A DNA stretch of 64,000 bases from Hamadaea flava (GTDB lineage Bacteria > Actinomycetota > Actinomycetes > Mycobacteriales > Micromonosporaceae), in assembly GCF_024172085.1 (NCBI RefSeq), contig NZ_JAMZDZ010000001.1, positions 5,456,001-5,520,000 on the forward strand, in the 5' to 3' direction. The notes below the pieces were generated by a model. The model was not told the DNA's origin. It made no database searches and worked only from the letters and a program-made list of their open reading frames with translations. The position numbers and the translations under genes are program-made. Below are positions 6,648-15,650 of this stretch, one piece after another; the first letter of the stretch is position 1, and every line of letters begins with the position of its first letter.

Positions 6648-9188
6648 GTGCTGATGAACAGCGTGGTTCACCGCATTTCTGAGGGCTTTCGGTCCGCTAT
6701 GGACTATTTGCGGGCCGCGCTGCGACGGGCGTACCTGGCCAGCGGCGCACCCGAACTGCCCCGGCGTGCCCGGACGTTCGCCGCCTTCGCGGTCGGTGTC
6801 GCGCTGGTCGTCTCGATCGGCGGAGTGGTCTTCTCCCCAGTGGACGACTGGGTGCGGTTCGCCATCGTGGTCGGCATGGTGGTGGTCAGCCACCTCGGTC
6901 GGCTGCGCGTTCGGATCTCCGGCTCCAACTTCGCCACCGCCTGGGGCGACGCCGCCTTCATCGTCGCGGTCTGGGTCGGGCCCGACGGCTGGCTGCCCGC
7001 CGCCATGGGCCTCGGCGTCCTGCTCGCCAATCTGTTGTTGCAGGCGTTCGCCGACGAGTGGAAGCCGTTCGTCGAGATCATCCGGCGCTCGGCCAGCCTG
7101 GCGATCGCGGCCGGTCCGGCGGCGCTGGTCGCGCATCTGCTGGTCCAGGGCGAATACAAGGAGATGGTCACCCCGGACGACGGCTTCGCCCTCGCCGCGA
7201 CCGCGCTCGGCTATTCGCTGCTGACCGTCGTCATCACCTGCGTCTACACCTCGCTGCGCGACGGGCACAAGTTCAGCACGCTGATGCGGCGGGCGCTGAG
7301 CAGCATCTGGATGATGACCCTCGGCAACCTCGCGGTGGGCCTGGGGATCGTCGGCCTGCTCGGCGTGGACCTGCGCTGGCTCATCGCCCTCCCGCCGGTG
7401 CTGTGGCTGTTCCAGCAGGCGTACACGCATCGGCTGCTCGACTCGCAGGAGCGGCAGGGCTGGAACCGCTACGCCGACGCGATCCGGGCGCTGCGCCGCC
7501 ACGGCGACATCGCGGGCATCGCCAACGCCGGAGCTCGCAGCGCGCTGAGTCTGTTCCGCGCCAACGAAGTCGTCGTCGAGCTGCTGAACTCGGACGGCCC
7601 CACAATGCGATACACCGCCGGCGGCGGTCCGTTGCGCCGCAACGCGGGCGTCATCGCGTCGGTGACCCGGCCGCTGGAGGTCGCGGGCGAACAGGTCGGC
7701 ACGCTGACCCTGCATTTCGCCGGGACGGTCGGCCTTCGCAGCCGGGATCGGGCCGCGCTCGCGGCGTACGCGGACGCGCTCGGCGTCGCCTTGCACGACT
7801 CGGCGACGCACGCCGCGCTCCGGCACGCCACCGAACGCGCGGTCGACGAGGCCGTCCGTGACCCGCTGACCAAGCTCTTCAACCGGGAAGCGCTGCTGCG
7901 CCGCGGCGACGAGACGCTGCGTGGTCTCGACCGGTCGGCCGCGGTCGCCCTGCTGATGCTGGACGTCGACAACTTCAAGGAAATCAACAACACCCTGGGC
8001 CACGTCGCCGGTGACCAGTTGCTGCAGATCGCGGCCGGTCGGCTCAGCGATCTCGTCTCCGATGTGGAGCTGCTGGCCCGGCTCGGCGGCGACGAGTTCG
8101 GCCTGCTGTTGTTCGACCTTCCCGAAGACGGCACAGAACAGGCCATGCGTCAGGCCGAGCGGCAGGCGCTGCGCCGGGCCCGGCGGCTGGCCGCCGCGCT
8201 CGCCGAGCCGACCGAGATCGCCGGGGTCACCGTCTCGGCGGAGACCTCGGTGGGCGTCGTCGTGGCGGCTGCGGGCCGGGTCGACATGCCGGAACTGCTG
8301 CGTCGCGCGGATGTCGCGCTCTACCAGGCCAAAGACGGGCAGTCCTCGGTCGTCGCGTACGACCCGTCGCACGACGGCGCGAGCACGGATCGGCTGGCCC
8401 TGGTCGCCGAGATGCGTACCGCGCTCAGCCTGGACGACCAGCTGCTGGTCGCGCTGCAACCCGCGATCGACCTGTCGACCGGGGCGCCTACCGGTGTCGA
8501 GGCGCTCGCCCGCTGGGAGCATCCCCGTCGCGGCCGGTTGCACCCCAAGGACTTCGTCCGCGCGGTCGAGGCGAGCGAGCTGCTCGCACCGTTCACCCGG
8601 TACATCGTGGACAAGGCGCTGACGGCGGCCGCGTTGTGGCAGGCCGAGGGCATCGACGTGCCGGTCTCGGTCAACCTCTCGGCCCGCAACCTGCTCGACG
8701 CTGAACTGCCCGCCGACATCGGGAGGTTGCTGGACAAGCACCGCATCGAGCCCGCGCGGCTGGTTTTGGAGATCACCGAGACGGTCGTGATGAGCGACCT
8801 CCGGGTGATCGACGAAGTGCTCAACGACCTGCGGCAGCTGGGCGTACAGCTGTCCGTGGACGACTTCGGCACCGGCTACTCCTCGCTGACCTTCCTCACC
8901 CGCATCGCCGTCGACGAGGTCAAGGTGGACCGCAGCTTCGTCCGGGCCATGGGCGATTCGCCACAGGCCGCCGCGATCGTGCGGACCACCGTCGACCTCG
9001 GGCGGCAGCTCGGCTTGCGGGTGGTCGCCGAGGGCGTGGAGACCCACGAGCAGCGCCGGGTGCTCACCGACCTGGGCTGTACCGCCGCCCAAGGCTTCCA
9101 CTTCTTCCGGCCGATGCCCAGCGAAGAGATCACCGCGGCGCTGCGGAGTCTTCCAGAGCCGCCGGCCGCGCTGGCGAAACTGGCGTGA
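6648..9188 (+). CDS. Membrane GGDEF-EAL cyclic-di-GMP turnover protein
   Basis: 846-residue signalling protein. The N-terminal region (about residues 40-260) has six to eight hydrophobic segments and looks like a MASE-type sensor. A GAF-like region (about 280-395) follows, then GGDEF (active-site GGDEF at residues 480-484) and EAL (EAL at 618-620). The EAL domain keeps NLSARN, EITET, DDFGTGYSSL, KVDRSF and AEGVET, so phosphodiesterase chemistry looks intact. The GGDEF signature is also intact, but no RxxD inhibitory site precedes it, so product feedback is unlikely. The start is GTG at 6648 behind GGGGG; ATG at 6654 is possible. Its last 59 bp overlap the tail of the convergent membrane-protein gene. 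Confidence 0.93.
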   Translation: MLMNSVVHRISEGFRSAMDYLRAALRRAYLASGAPELPRRARTFAAFAVGVALVVSIGGVVFSPVDDWVRFAIVVGMVVVSHLGRLRVRISGSNFATAWGDAAFIVAVWVGPDGWLPAAMGLGVLLANLLLQAFADEWKPFVEIIRRSASLAIAAGPAALVAHLLVQGEYKEMVTPDDGFALAATALGYSLLTVVITCVYTSLRDGHKFSTLMRRALSSIWMMTLGNLAVGLGIVGLLGVDLRWLIALPPVLWLFQQAYTHRLLDSQERQGWNRYADAIRALRRHGDIAGIANAGARSALSLFRANEVVVELLNSDGPTMRYTAGGGPLRRNAGVIASVTRPLEVAGEQVGTLTLHFAGTVGLRSRDRAALAAYADALGVALHDSATHAALRHATERAVDEAVRDPLTKLFNREALLRRGDETLRGLDRSAAVALLMLDVDNFKEINNTLGHVAGDQLLQIAAGRLSDLVSDVELLARLGGDEFGLLLFDLPEDGTEQAMRQAERQALRRARRLAAALAEPTEIAGVTVSAETSVGVVVAAAGRVDMPELLRRADVALYQAKDGQSSVVAYDPSHDGASTDRLALVAEMRTALSLDDQLLVALQPAIDLSTGAPTGVEALARWEHPRRGRLHPKDFVRAVEASELLAPFTRYIVDKALTAAALWQAEGIDVPVSVNLSARNLLDAELPADIGRLLDKHRIEPARLVLEITETVVMSDLRVIDEVLNDLRQLGVQLSVDDFGTGYSSLTFLTRIAVDEVKVDRSFVRAMGDSPQAAAIVRTTVDLGRQLGLRVVAEGVETHEQRRVLTDLGCTAAQGFHFFRPMPSEEITAALRSLPEPPAALAKLA

Positions 9189-10539
9189 TCCGGTCCGCGC
9201 GGGCGGCCGGACCGGCGACGACCGCCCAGACTGCCGCGCTTGTCATGGCCAGCAGAACGACCGGAAGCAGGACCCGCCGGGCCGACGTGCCCAGGTGCCA
9301 GCCCAGGTCGTAGGGCGTGATCAGGTAGGTGAAGGTCAACACGAGCAGCTGGGCTGCCAGGACGATCCAGAGCCAGCCGTCGGAACCGAGGTCCAGCCGC
9401 CGTCGCGCCGGCCGGAGGAACACCGCTCCGGCGACGGCCACCACGACCGCCAGCAGCACCGTGACGCCGATCAACGGCTCGTACGCGGTGACGATGCTGC
9501 CGAGGCGGTGCCGGACCCCGAGGTCTCCGCGGAGCAGGTCGTCGAACCGGCCCTGCGACGCCAGATCGGACTGGCCGCCGAGCGCCCGGACGATCACCAT
9601 CCAGCTGAGCCCGGCCGCGACGGGCCACCACAGGAGCGCGACGCGACCGAGGTGGCGCCGGCCTTCCGGCGTACGCCATCGCAGGAGTCCCCGGCCGTTC
9701 CGGAGGGTCGCCACGCCCGCCACGATCAGAACCGCGACCAGGCCCTCATTCTTGGTCAGAGCGGCGACCGTCATCAGCAGCATCGCCAGGCCAGGCCGGG
9801 CGAGCGGGTCCCGGCCGAGCAACAGCAGCACAGCGGCGGCCACGACGGAGACCGAGCAGAGCACGTCGCTGTAGCCGTCGGTGGCGCCGTAGGGAAGCAG
9901 CGCCCAGGTGGCTAGGGCGACGCCGGTGGCGGCGATCCAGGACACCACCGCGTTCCCGCGTACCGTGACCGTGCGGACCGCGTACGCCGACAGCACGATG
10001 GCGGAGAAGTTGAGCACCGCCACGATCAACTGCGCCACCCGGAAGTCGACCTGGCCGAGGATCGACCAGACCGCAGCGACCGTGCCGGAGGTGAGAGGTG
10101 GATAGTCGACGTGCGAGAAGGCGTACGCCGGATTGGCGATCGCTTGCCGGGCTGCCTCGCCTCCGTGCCGGAAGTAGCCGGCGTGCAACCACCAGATGGA
10201 ATGCGAGTCCCATCCGGTGGGCTGCTTCTTGATCGTGAGGAAGGGCAGGAGCAGGACGCCGGCGACTACCGCCGACACCCACCAGGGGTCGACGAGGAAG
10301 ACCGGCCGATCGCGGCGCGACAGCCCGTATGCCAGCGCCAGTTGTCCAGCGAGAGCGATACCGCACCACAGCAGCAGCGGGCCGCCGGCGAGGAGCATGA
10401 GTCCGACCGCGGCGCTCCCGGTCAGGGCCGCGGCGAGGGGGGCCAGGAGTACGGCCGGGAGAAGCTGCCGGGTCAGGGCGAACGCCAACGGCAACCCGCC
10501 CAGGAAGAGACAAACGAGGACGACCAGCGCGTTCAGCAT
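9130..10539 (-). CDS. Polytopic membrane protein, GT-C glycosyltransferase-like
   Basis: 469 residues with roughly 11-12 hydrophobic segments. An early extracytoplasmic loop reads GWDSHSIWWLHAGYF and then HVDYPPLTS. An acidic residue in the first large loop followed by a YPP element is typical of GT-C enzymes that transfer sugars from polyprenyl-phosphate donors (GT39/GT83-like), which is my inferred class. LTKNEG near residue 265 is another pattern seen in such proteins. It starts 4 bp after the small gene at 10544, so the two are co-transcribed. Its 3' end runs 59 bp into the GGDEF-EAL gene on the other strand. Substrate unknown. Confidence 0.65.
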   Translation of the reverse strand: MLNALVVLVCLFLGGLPLAFALTRQLLPAVLLAPLAAALTGSAAVGLMLLAGGPLLLWCGIALAGQLALAYGLSRRDRPVFLVDPWWVSAVVAGVLLLPFLTIKKQPTGWDSHSIWWLHAGYFRHGGEAARQAIANPAYAFSHVDYPPLTSGTVAAVWSILGQVDFRVAQLIVAVLNFSAIVLSAYAVRTVTVRGNAVVSWIAATGVALATWALLPYGATDGYSDVLCSVSVVAAAVLLLLGRDPLARPGLAMLLMTVAALTKNEGLVAVLIVAGVATLRNGRGLLRWRTPEGRRHLGRVALLWWPVAAGLSWMVIVRALGGQSDLASQGRFDDLLRGDLGVRHRLGSIVTAYEPLIGVTVLLAVVVAVAGAVFLRPARRRLDLGSDGWLWIVLAAQLLVLTFTYLITPYDLGWHLGTSARRVLLPVVLLAMTSAAVWAVVAGPAARADRITPVSPARPAALEDSAAPR

Positions 10540-10543
10540 GCCG

Positions 10544-10963
10544 TCACCGGGCGGCTTCGAGTACGAGGCGGACCTTCAGCGGTGCGCTGGTGTCGGCGAC
10601 GACCGTCGCGATCAGATCGGCTTGGGCCGGGTCGGCGGTGACAGCGATATCGCCGATCGCCGCGAACTCCAGCAACCGCTGACCCCACAGGGTGCCCGGT
10701 CCGGGCACGTAGACGACCTCTCGGGGCGGCACCCCGGCGATCAGGTCGGCCTGAATCCGCTCGAACTGCCGCCGGGTCTGGTTCTCGCCGCGTACGTCGG
10801 CCCGGCTGGTGCCGGCGGTCACCCGATCGATGCCGTCCTTGGCGGCATCGAAGGCGCCGCGTGCGGAGAGGATCAGCAACAGCGCGGCGAGCGCCGTCAC
10901 ACCGACGCGGATCGGCATCATGCGGGCGCCCGCAGACCTGGCCGCAGCAGGGCGATCGGACAA
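10544..10963 (-). CDS. Small membrane-anchored protein, partner of the GT-C-like protein
   Basis: 139 residues with one hydrophobic segment (about residues 19-35, VGVTALAALLLILSARG) and an extracytoplasmic alpha/beta-looking domain. I chose TTG at 10963 because GGGAAGGG lies 8 bp upstream; ATG at residue 15 is the alternative. It ends 4 bp before the GT-C-like gene, and together they resemble glycosyltransferase / accessory pairs. I recognise no domain, and its function is unknown. Confidence 0.6.
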   Translation of the reverse strand: MSDRPAAARSAGARMMPIRVGVTALAALLLILSARGAFDAAKDGIDRVTAGTSRADVRGENQTRRQFERIQADLIAGVPPREVVYVPGPGTLWGQRLLEFAAIGDIAVTADPAQADLIATVVADTSAPLKVRLVLEAAR

Positions 10964-10994
10964 CTTGGCGACCCTTCCCGAGGGGACGAACGCG

Positions 10995-11846
10995 CTATTG
11001 TAGCGACGCGCTCGCCGGTCCCGTGGGGTCCGTCACGGCGGCTGGTCGGCGCAAGACTACCAGCAGGTCCGCGTGCTGTCGCCGCACAGCCGCGTGTACG
11101 CGAGCCCCGAAGCTGATCCGGGCCACTCCCAGGGCGGCTAGTTCCGCGACGCTCGGTGGACCGTCCAGGCGGCCGAGGATGTTGACCGCGCCACCAGCCT
11201 CACCGACGAAAGCACCGACCGTCGCCGGATCGTCGAGCAGGATCGGAAATACGCAGTCCGCGCCGGCGGCGAGGTATCGCCGCGCCCGGTCGACCGCGTC
11301 GGTCAGTGCGTCGTGCGTACCAGTTGATCTGAGGAAGACGTCGATTCGTGCGTTGACCACCAGATCGACCCCCGCGGACCGGGCCGCCGCGCGGATCGCG
11401 GACAGGAAGTCGGCCTGGCGGGCCGAATCAACCATGGCGCCGGTCGCCGGGTCCGAGTCCTCCAGATTGCAGCCCGCGACCCCGGCGGCCGCGAGGCGTT
11501 CGACCAGCTCCGCGGGGGACAGCCGGAAACCGCGTTCGACGTCTGCCGTCACCGGTACGCCCACCGCCCGCACGATCCGGGCGATGGCGTCGAGGATCTC
11601 CCCGACGGGTGCGGTCTCGCCGTCGGCGTGGCCGAGCGTCTCCGCGAGCGCGGCGCTGCTGGTGGCCACGGCGGGGAAGCCGGCCGCCTCGACGGCTCGG
11701 GCCGACGGCACGTCCCAGACGTTGGGGAGCACCACGGGATCGCCCGGCCGGTGCAGCGCCCGGAGCGTCGCCGCCCCGGTGACCAGGTCCGGCCCGGCGC
11801 CGGACCACTCGCCGGCGCCGGGGGCCCAGGAGGACGGGGGAGTCAC
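10995..11846 (-). CDS. Isocitrate lyase / PEP mutase superfamily protein
   Basis: About 283 residues with the ICL/PEP-mutase TIM-barrel signature: LPNVWDVPSARAVEAAGFPA near residue 40, then TSSAALAETLG, TADVERGF and NLEDSD. These acidic positions bind Mg in the superfamily. The isocitrate-lyase loop KKCGH is absent, so it belongs to the carboxyPEP/oxaloacetate-type group common in actinobacteria, whose reaction is unsettled. The stop of the upstream AhpD-like gene overlaps GTG at 11846 as GTGA; I use that start rather than GTG four codons earlier. The N-terminal 25 residues before the core are low in similarity to typical members. It is followed at 31 bp by the small membrane-protein gene. 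Confidence 0.85.
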   Translation of the reverse strand: MTPPSSWAPGAGEWSGAGPDLVTGAATLRALHRPGDPVVLPNVWDVPSARAVEAAGFPAVATSSAALAETLGHADGETAPVGEILDAIARIVRAVGVPVTADVERGFRLSPAELVERLAAAGVAGCNLEDSDPATGAMVDSARQADFLSAIRAAARSAGVDLVVNARIDVFLRSTGTHDALTDAVDRARRYLAAGADCVFPILLDDPATVGAFVGEAGGAVNILGRLDGPPSVAELAALGVARISFGARVHAAVRRQHADLLVVLRRPAAVTDPTGPASASLQ

Positions 11847-12283
11847 GACAGCGACCACGGGTGGGCGGTCGCGCCGAGCCGGTTCCAGGCGTTGATCACC
11901 GTGACGGCCCAGATCAGCTCGGCCAATTCGACCTCAGTGAACTGCGCGGCGGCGCGGGCGAAGACCTCGTCGGTCACCGGTCCCTCGGTCAGCCGGGTGG
12001 CGGCCTCGGTCAGTTCGAGCGCCGCCCGCTCACGGTCGGTGAAGAACGGGGTGTCCCGCCAGACCGTGATGGCGAACAGCCGGCGCGGATCCTCGCCGCC
12101 CTTGACGGCGTCGGCGCTGTGCTGGTCGACGCAGTACTCGCAGCCGTTGAGCTGCGAGGCCCGCAACCGGACCAGCTCCAGCAGCGGAGCCTCCAGCCGG
12201 GTCTGCCGCGCGGCGGCGTCCAGGGCGTTCATCGCCTTGTTGATGTGGGGGGCCAGGGTGTCGACTGCGAGACGAGTGTTCAT
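11843..12283 (-). CDS. AhpD-like carboxymuconolactone decarboxylase family protein
   Basis: 146 residues with the AhpD core motif CEYCVDQHS (residues about 48-56): the Cys-x-x-Cys-x-x-x-His of peroxidase-linked AhpD proteins. Family members reduce peroxides or act as disulfide reductants. The gene diverges from the MocR-type regulator across 47 bp and overlaps the PEP-mutase-like gene by 4 bp (GTGA), so it heads that operon. The divergent layout suggests that the MocR regulator controls it; this is inference. Confidence 0.88.
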   Translation of the reverse strand: MNTRLAVDTLAPHINKAMNALDAAARQTRLEAPLLELVRLRASQLNGCEYCVDQHSADAVKGGEDPRRLFAITVWRDTPFFTDRERAALELTEAATRLTEGPVTDEVFARAAAQFTEVELAELIWAVTVINAWNRLGATAHPWSLS

Positions 12284-12330
12284 GTCGTTGACTTTAGGAG
12301 CGGATTGGCTCTGCGCTAAGGTCCAATACC

Positions 12331-13695
12331 ATGGCGATTGACTGGTCCAATTTCGGTGTCGACCTGCACCTCGACCTCTCCGCGTCGGCCACCCGCCGGA
12401 CCGCGCTGGAGGAGGCGCTGCGCGACGCGATCCGGTCCGGCCGGCTCGCGCCGCAGACCCGCCTGCCCGCCACGCGTACGCTCGCCGCCGAGCTGGGCCT
12501 CGCCCGGGGGACGGTCAGCGCGGCGTACGACCAGTTGGTGGCGGAGGGATATCTGACCGCCCGCCAAGGGTCGTTCACCGAGGTCGCGGCGCTTCCGCCG
12601 ATCGTGCTGCCGACGGCGGTTCCGGAGATGGTCACGACACCCCGGTACGACCTGCGTCCGGGCAGTCCCGACGTGTCCACCTTCCCAGTCGCGGCCTGGA
12701 CCCGCGCCGTACGCCGGTCGCTGTCCCGAGCGCCGGTGACCGCGTTCGACTACGGCGATCCCCGGGGCAGCCTGGCGCTCCGGAGCGTGCTCGCCGACTA
12801 CCTCGGCCGGGCGCGCGGCGTACTGGCCAGCCCCGATCGGATCGTCATCACCTCGGGCTACGTCCAAGCGTTGGCCCTCCTCGCCACCGTCTATAGGGGA
12901 CGGACGATCGGCCTCGAAGATCCCGGGCTGGACTTCCATCGCGACGTCGTCCGGGAGGCGGGCGCATCCGTCGTACCCGTCCCCGTGGACTCCCTCGGCG
13001 CGGTGCTTCCGGTCGCGTCGGCCGACGCCGTCGTGCTGACCCCGGCGCACCAGTACCCGATGGGCGTCACCCTGCATCCGGAACGACGGCGTACGGCGGT
13101 GGAATGGGCTCGGTCCGGCGATCGGCTCATCATCGAGGACGACTACGACGGGGAGTTCCGCTACGACCGGCAACCGGTCGGCGCGCTGCAGGGAACCGCG
13201 CCGGAGCACGTCGTCTACATCGGAACGGCGGCGAAGACGCTGAGCCCGGCGCTGCGACTGGCCTGGATGGTGCTTCCGGCGTACCTGGTCGAGCCGGTCG
13301 TGCGGCTCAAACGGCTCACCGACGTGCACACCGAGACCATCGGTCAGCTGGCGCTCGCGGACCTGATCGCCGAGCACGCGTACGACCGGCACATCCGCGC
13401 CTGCCGGCTGCGGTATCGCCGACGCCGGGACCAACTCGTCGACCGGTTGCCCGGGGCCGACCTCGGCGGCATCGCGGCCGGACTCCACGTCGTGCTGGGC
13501 CTGCCGGCCGGGCTGTCCGAACGCGACGTCCTGGACGCGGCGGCCGCCCGGGGATTGGCGCTCGGGGCGCTCGGCACGCACTGGCACGAACCTGGGGCGC
13601 GCCCGCAGGGACTCGTGGTCGGGTACGGGACTCCGCGCGAGGGCGCCTATCCCGCCGCCGTGGACATGCTCTCCCGGGTTCTCCGCTCCTTCTGA
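12331..13695 (+). CDS. MocR/PdxR-type regulator (GntR HTH fused to aminotransferase)
   Basis: 454 residues. The N-terminal winged helix (about residues 20-85, LPATRTLAAELGLARGTVSAAYDQL) is GntR-like. The remainder is a fold-type I aminotransferase domain with PLP lysine at Lys302 in GTAAKTLSPALRLAW and DDYDGEFRYD just before it. Such regulators sense PLP or an amino compound; family members control vitamin B6, GABA, taurine or ectoine genes. No pdxST, gab or tau genes are nearby, so the closest candidate targets are the divergent AhpD/PEP-mutase-like genes. Length and motif order are complete. Confidence 0.9.
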   Translation: MAIDWSNFGVDLHLDLSASATRRTALEEALRDAIRSGRLAPQTRLPATRTLAAELGLARGTVSAAYDQLVAEGYLTARQGSFTEVAALPPIVLPTAVPEMVTTPRYDLRPGSPDVSTFPVAAWTRAVRRSLSRAPVTAFDYGDPRGSLALRSVLADYLGRARGVLASPDRIVITSGYVQALALLATVYRGRTIGLEDPGLDFHRDVVREAGASVVPVPVDSLGAVLPVASADAVVLTPAHQYPMGVTLHPERRRTAVEWARSGDRLIIEDDYDGEFRYDRQPVGALQGTAPEHVVYIGTAAKTLSPALRLAWMVLPAYLVEPVVRLKRLTDVHTETIGQLALADLIAEHAYDRHIRACRLRYRRRRDQLVDRLPGADLGGIAAGLHVVLGLPAGLSERDVLDAAAARGLALGALGTHWHEPGARPQGLVVGYGTPREGAYPAAVDMLSRVLRSF

Positions 13696-13754
13696 CCTTT
13701 ACCTCACGTGCCCGGCGGCCTTGCCCAGCAGCGCTTCGCGGCGGCCTACCCCGG

Positions 13755-13811
13755 CAGATCAGGGATATGCCTGGGATCTTGAGCCAAGATCCCAGGCATA
13801 TCCCTGATCTG
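13755..13811. terminator. Perfect 27-bp inverted repeat, bidirectional terminator
   Basis: Arms at 13755-13781 and 13785-13811 are exact reverse complements with only a 3-nt AGC loop. It lies between the converging MocR gene and TIGR03086-type gene, 60 bp and 31 bp from their stops. The outer end (CAGATCAGGG) resembles the outer ends of the hairpins at 25964 and 41354. Confidence 0.75.
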
Positions 13812-13841
13812 GTGCCTAACGGTGTGCTTACCGAGAGCGGG

Positions 13842-14420
13842 TCACGGCTTCCACTGCGGGTCACGGCCGAGGTGCCGCAGCAGCTGAGCGGCCGCGTCGT
13901 CGCTCTCCTGGCCGGCCAGGGCGTCGGCGTACGCGAAACCGCGCAGCGGGTCGGCGGTGGCGTGCGCGATCGGCAGGAGCGCCTGCGACAGCTCCGGCGT
14001 GAGCGGCGACGGCTGCCCGGTGGCCACCGCGATGTCCCAGGCGTGCACCGCGGCGTCCAGGGCGGCCGCCGCCACGACGTCTTCGGCCGACATCGGGGGC
14101 AGCGGGAGCGGCTTGGGCACGTCCTGCGCTCCGGGTTCGACCGCGGCGAACGCCGCCGCCGAGGCGGCCAGCGCCTGCTCGGTGAAGGCGGCGGGGTCCT
14201 CGACCGGCTCGCCGGACGGCGCGAACGGGTTGTACGCCGGCCCGGTGCCGACTCCCAGCGTGCCGGCGTAGCCGAGTTGGTCGCCCGCGGCGTGCTGGAG
14301 GACCTGGGTGACCGTCCACTGGTCGCACGGGGTGGCGAGCTGCCAGCTGTCCGGGCCGAGTCCGGCGATCGCGGTACGCAGAGCCTGGTGGGCGTTGTCG
14401 AGCAGAGTCCAGGTGGTCAT
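13842..14420 (-). CDS. TIGR03086-like DinB/mycothiol-dependent metalloprotein
   Basis: 192 residues of the DinB / maleylpyruvate-isomerase-like four-helix fold: an N-terminal helix with WTLLDNAHQAL, then ATPCDQWTVTQVLQHAAGDQ, where the family has a metal-binding His, and later ALDAAVHAWDIAVATGQ with another His. Members use mycothiol or bind metal; the specific reaction is unknown. I start at ATG 14420 because GGAGGTACC lies immediately upstream, and the longer frame adds a basic stretch without homology. The gene follows the oxidoreductase gene by 43 bp on the same strand. Confidence 0.85.
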   Translation of the reverse strand: MTTWTLLDNAHQALRTAIAGLGPDSWQLATPCDQWTVTQVLQHAAGDQLGYAGTLGVGTGPAYNPFAPSGEPVEDPAAFTEQALAASAAAFAAVEPGAQDVPKPLPLPPMSAEDVVAAAALDAAVHAWDIAVATGQPSPLTPELSQALLPIAHATADPLRGFAYADALAGQESDDAAAQLLRHLGRDPQWKP

Positions 14421-14463
14421 CGGGTACCTCCGGTATTTTCGTGGAGCGGAACGTTCCATTCCA

Positions 14464-15423
14464 CTATAGCTCCAGGACGAGCTTCCCCGCAACCCTTCCC
14501 GCTTCCAACGACCGGATGGCTTCGGCGGCGTCGGCGAGCGGATAGGTCCGGTCGACCGGCGCGACCAGGTCACCTGCGGCGAAGAGCGCGGCGAGGTGCT
14601 CCAGATCCTCGGTCCGGGCGATCGAGAGGGGAGCCTTGAGGCGCTGCTTCACCCATGGGTCGAGTGCCTTCGCGTGGAGGTTACGACTCAGTCCGCCGAA
14701 GACGGCGCCACCGTTCTCCGCACCGACGAGTACCAGCGTCCCCGTCGGCGTCAGCAGACCGCGCAGCAGCGGCAACGGCCGGTTTCCCGCGATGTCGAGG
14801 ATCGCGTCATAGCGCCCGGACAACGGCGTACGCGTGTAGTCGATGACCGTCTCAGCGCCCAGGGAACGGACGAACTCCGCTTTGCCGCCGCTGCATACGG
14901 CGGTGACTGTCGCACCGGCGAGGCGGGCGAGCTGGACGGCGTACGCCCCGACGCCGCCACCGGCTCCGATGACGAGCACGGACTGTCCCTTCCGGACATT
15001 CGCCGTACGTGTCGCCAGGTGCGCCGTCGCTCCCGAGACCGGCAGGGCGGCCGCTTGCACCGCCGTCATCCCGGCCGGCCGCCGAGCCAGCTTGTCCGGC
15101 TTGGCCGTGGCGTACTCGGCGAAGGCGCCGGTGCCGCTGCCGAAGACCTCGTCGCCGACGGCGAACTGCGTCACCCGCGCGCCGACCGCCACGACCACCC
15201 CGGCCAGATCCATGCCCAGCGCGTACGACCTGGGTCGCCGCAAGCCGGTGACCAGCCGCATCACCCGCGGTTCGCCGGTCATCATGTGCCACGCGCCGCG
15301 ATCCACCCCGGCCGCCTCGACGCGGATCAGGACCTCCTTGTCGCCGGCCACGGGCCGGTCGACCTCGCGCAGGGTGAGCACCTCGGCGGACCCATACCGC
15401 TCGCGGACGATTGCCTTCATCAC
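14464..15423 (-). CDS. Zinc-independent MDR oxidoreductase (quinone-reductase-like)
   Basis: 319 residues of the medium-chain dehydrogenase/reductase superfamily: GroES-like N-terminal part with GMDLAGVVVAVG, then a Rossmann domain with VLVIGAGGGVGAYAVQLA (about residue 148). The catalytic and structural zinc Cys residues are missing, as in NAD(P)H:quinone-reductase-like members. It should reduce quinones or enones with NADPH, but the substrate is unknown. The upstream regulator gene's stop overlaps the start as GTGATG (GTG at 15423 or ATG at 15420), so the two are translationally coupled. Confidence 0.88.
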   Translation of the reverse strand: MMKAIVRERYGSAEVLTLREVDRPVAGDKEVLIRVEAAGVDRGAWHMMTGEPRVMRLVTGLRRPRSYALGMDLAGVVVAVGARVTQFAVGDEVFGSGTGAFAEYATAKPDKLARRPAGMTAVQAAALPVSGATAHLATRTANVRKGQSVLVIGAGGGVGAYAVQLARLAGATVTAVCSGGKAEFVRSLGAETVIDYTRTPLSGRYDAILDIAGNRPLPLLRGLLTPTGTLVLVGAENGGAVFGGLSRNLHAKALDPWVKQRLKAPLSIARTEDLEHLAALFAAGDLVAPVDRTYPLADAAEAIRSLEAGRVAGKLVLEL

Positions 15424-15650
15424 TCCTCCTCGGAGCCGTCGGGGTAATGGAAGACCGAGTCGAGCGAGACCCCGAAGACCCGCGCGATCTGGAAGGCCAT
15501 CTCCAGCGACGGCGAATACCGCCCCTGCTCGATGGCGATGACGGTCTGACGGGTCACGCCGATCCGGTCGGCCAGCTCCGCCTGCGTCATCTCACCGTGC
15601 GCGAACCGCAGCGCCCGGATCGAATTGGTCACCTTGGTCGGTTTCACCAT
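15420..15650 (-). CDS. Small XRE-family HTH regulator
   Basis: 76 residues, nearly all of it one helix-turn-helix domain: MTQAELADRIGVTRQTVIAIE (about residues 21-41) is the classic HTH_3 pattern. Stand-alone regulators of this size, next to a small membrane protein, are common in Gram-positive bacteria and usually repress their own operon. The gene lies between that membrane protein (7-bp overlap) and the oxidoreductase. The 41-bp dyad at 16080-16120 is its probable operator; this is inference from position and symmetry. Confidence 0.9.
   Translation of the reverse strand: MVKPTKVTNSIRALRFAHGEMTQAELADRIGVTRQTVIAIEQGRYSPSLEMAFQIARVFGVSLDSVFHYPDGSEEE

Noticed and set aside
6450-9101. Long minus-strand open frame of 883 codons opposite the GGDEF-EAL gene
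   Set aside because: It reads through an intact, motif-complete gene on the other strand; its composition (Arg/Gln/Val/Asp runs) is that of a GC-rich shadow frame.
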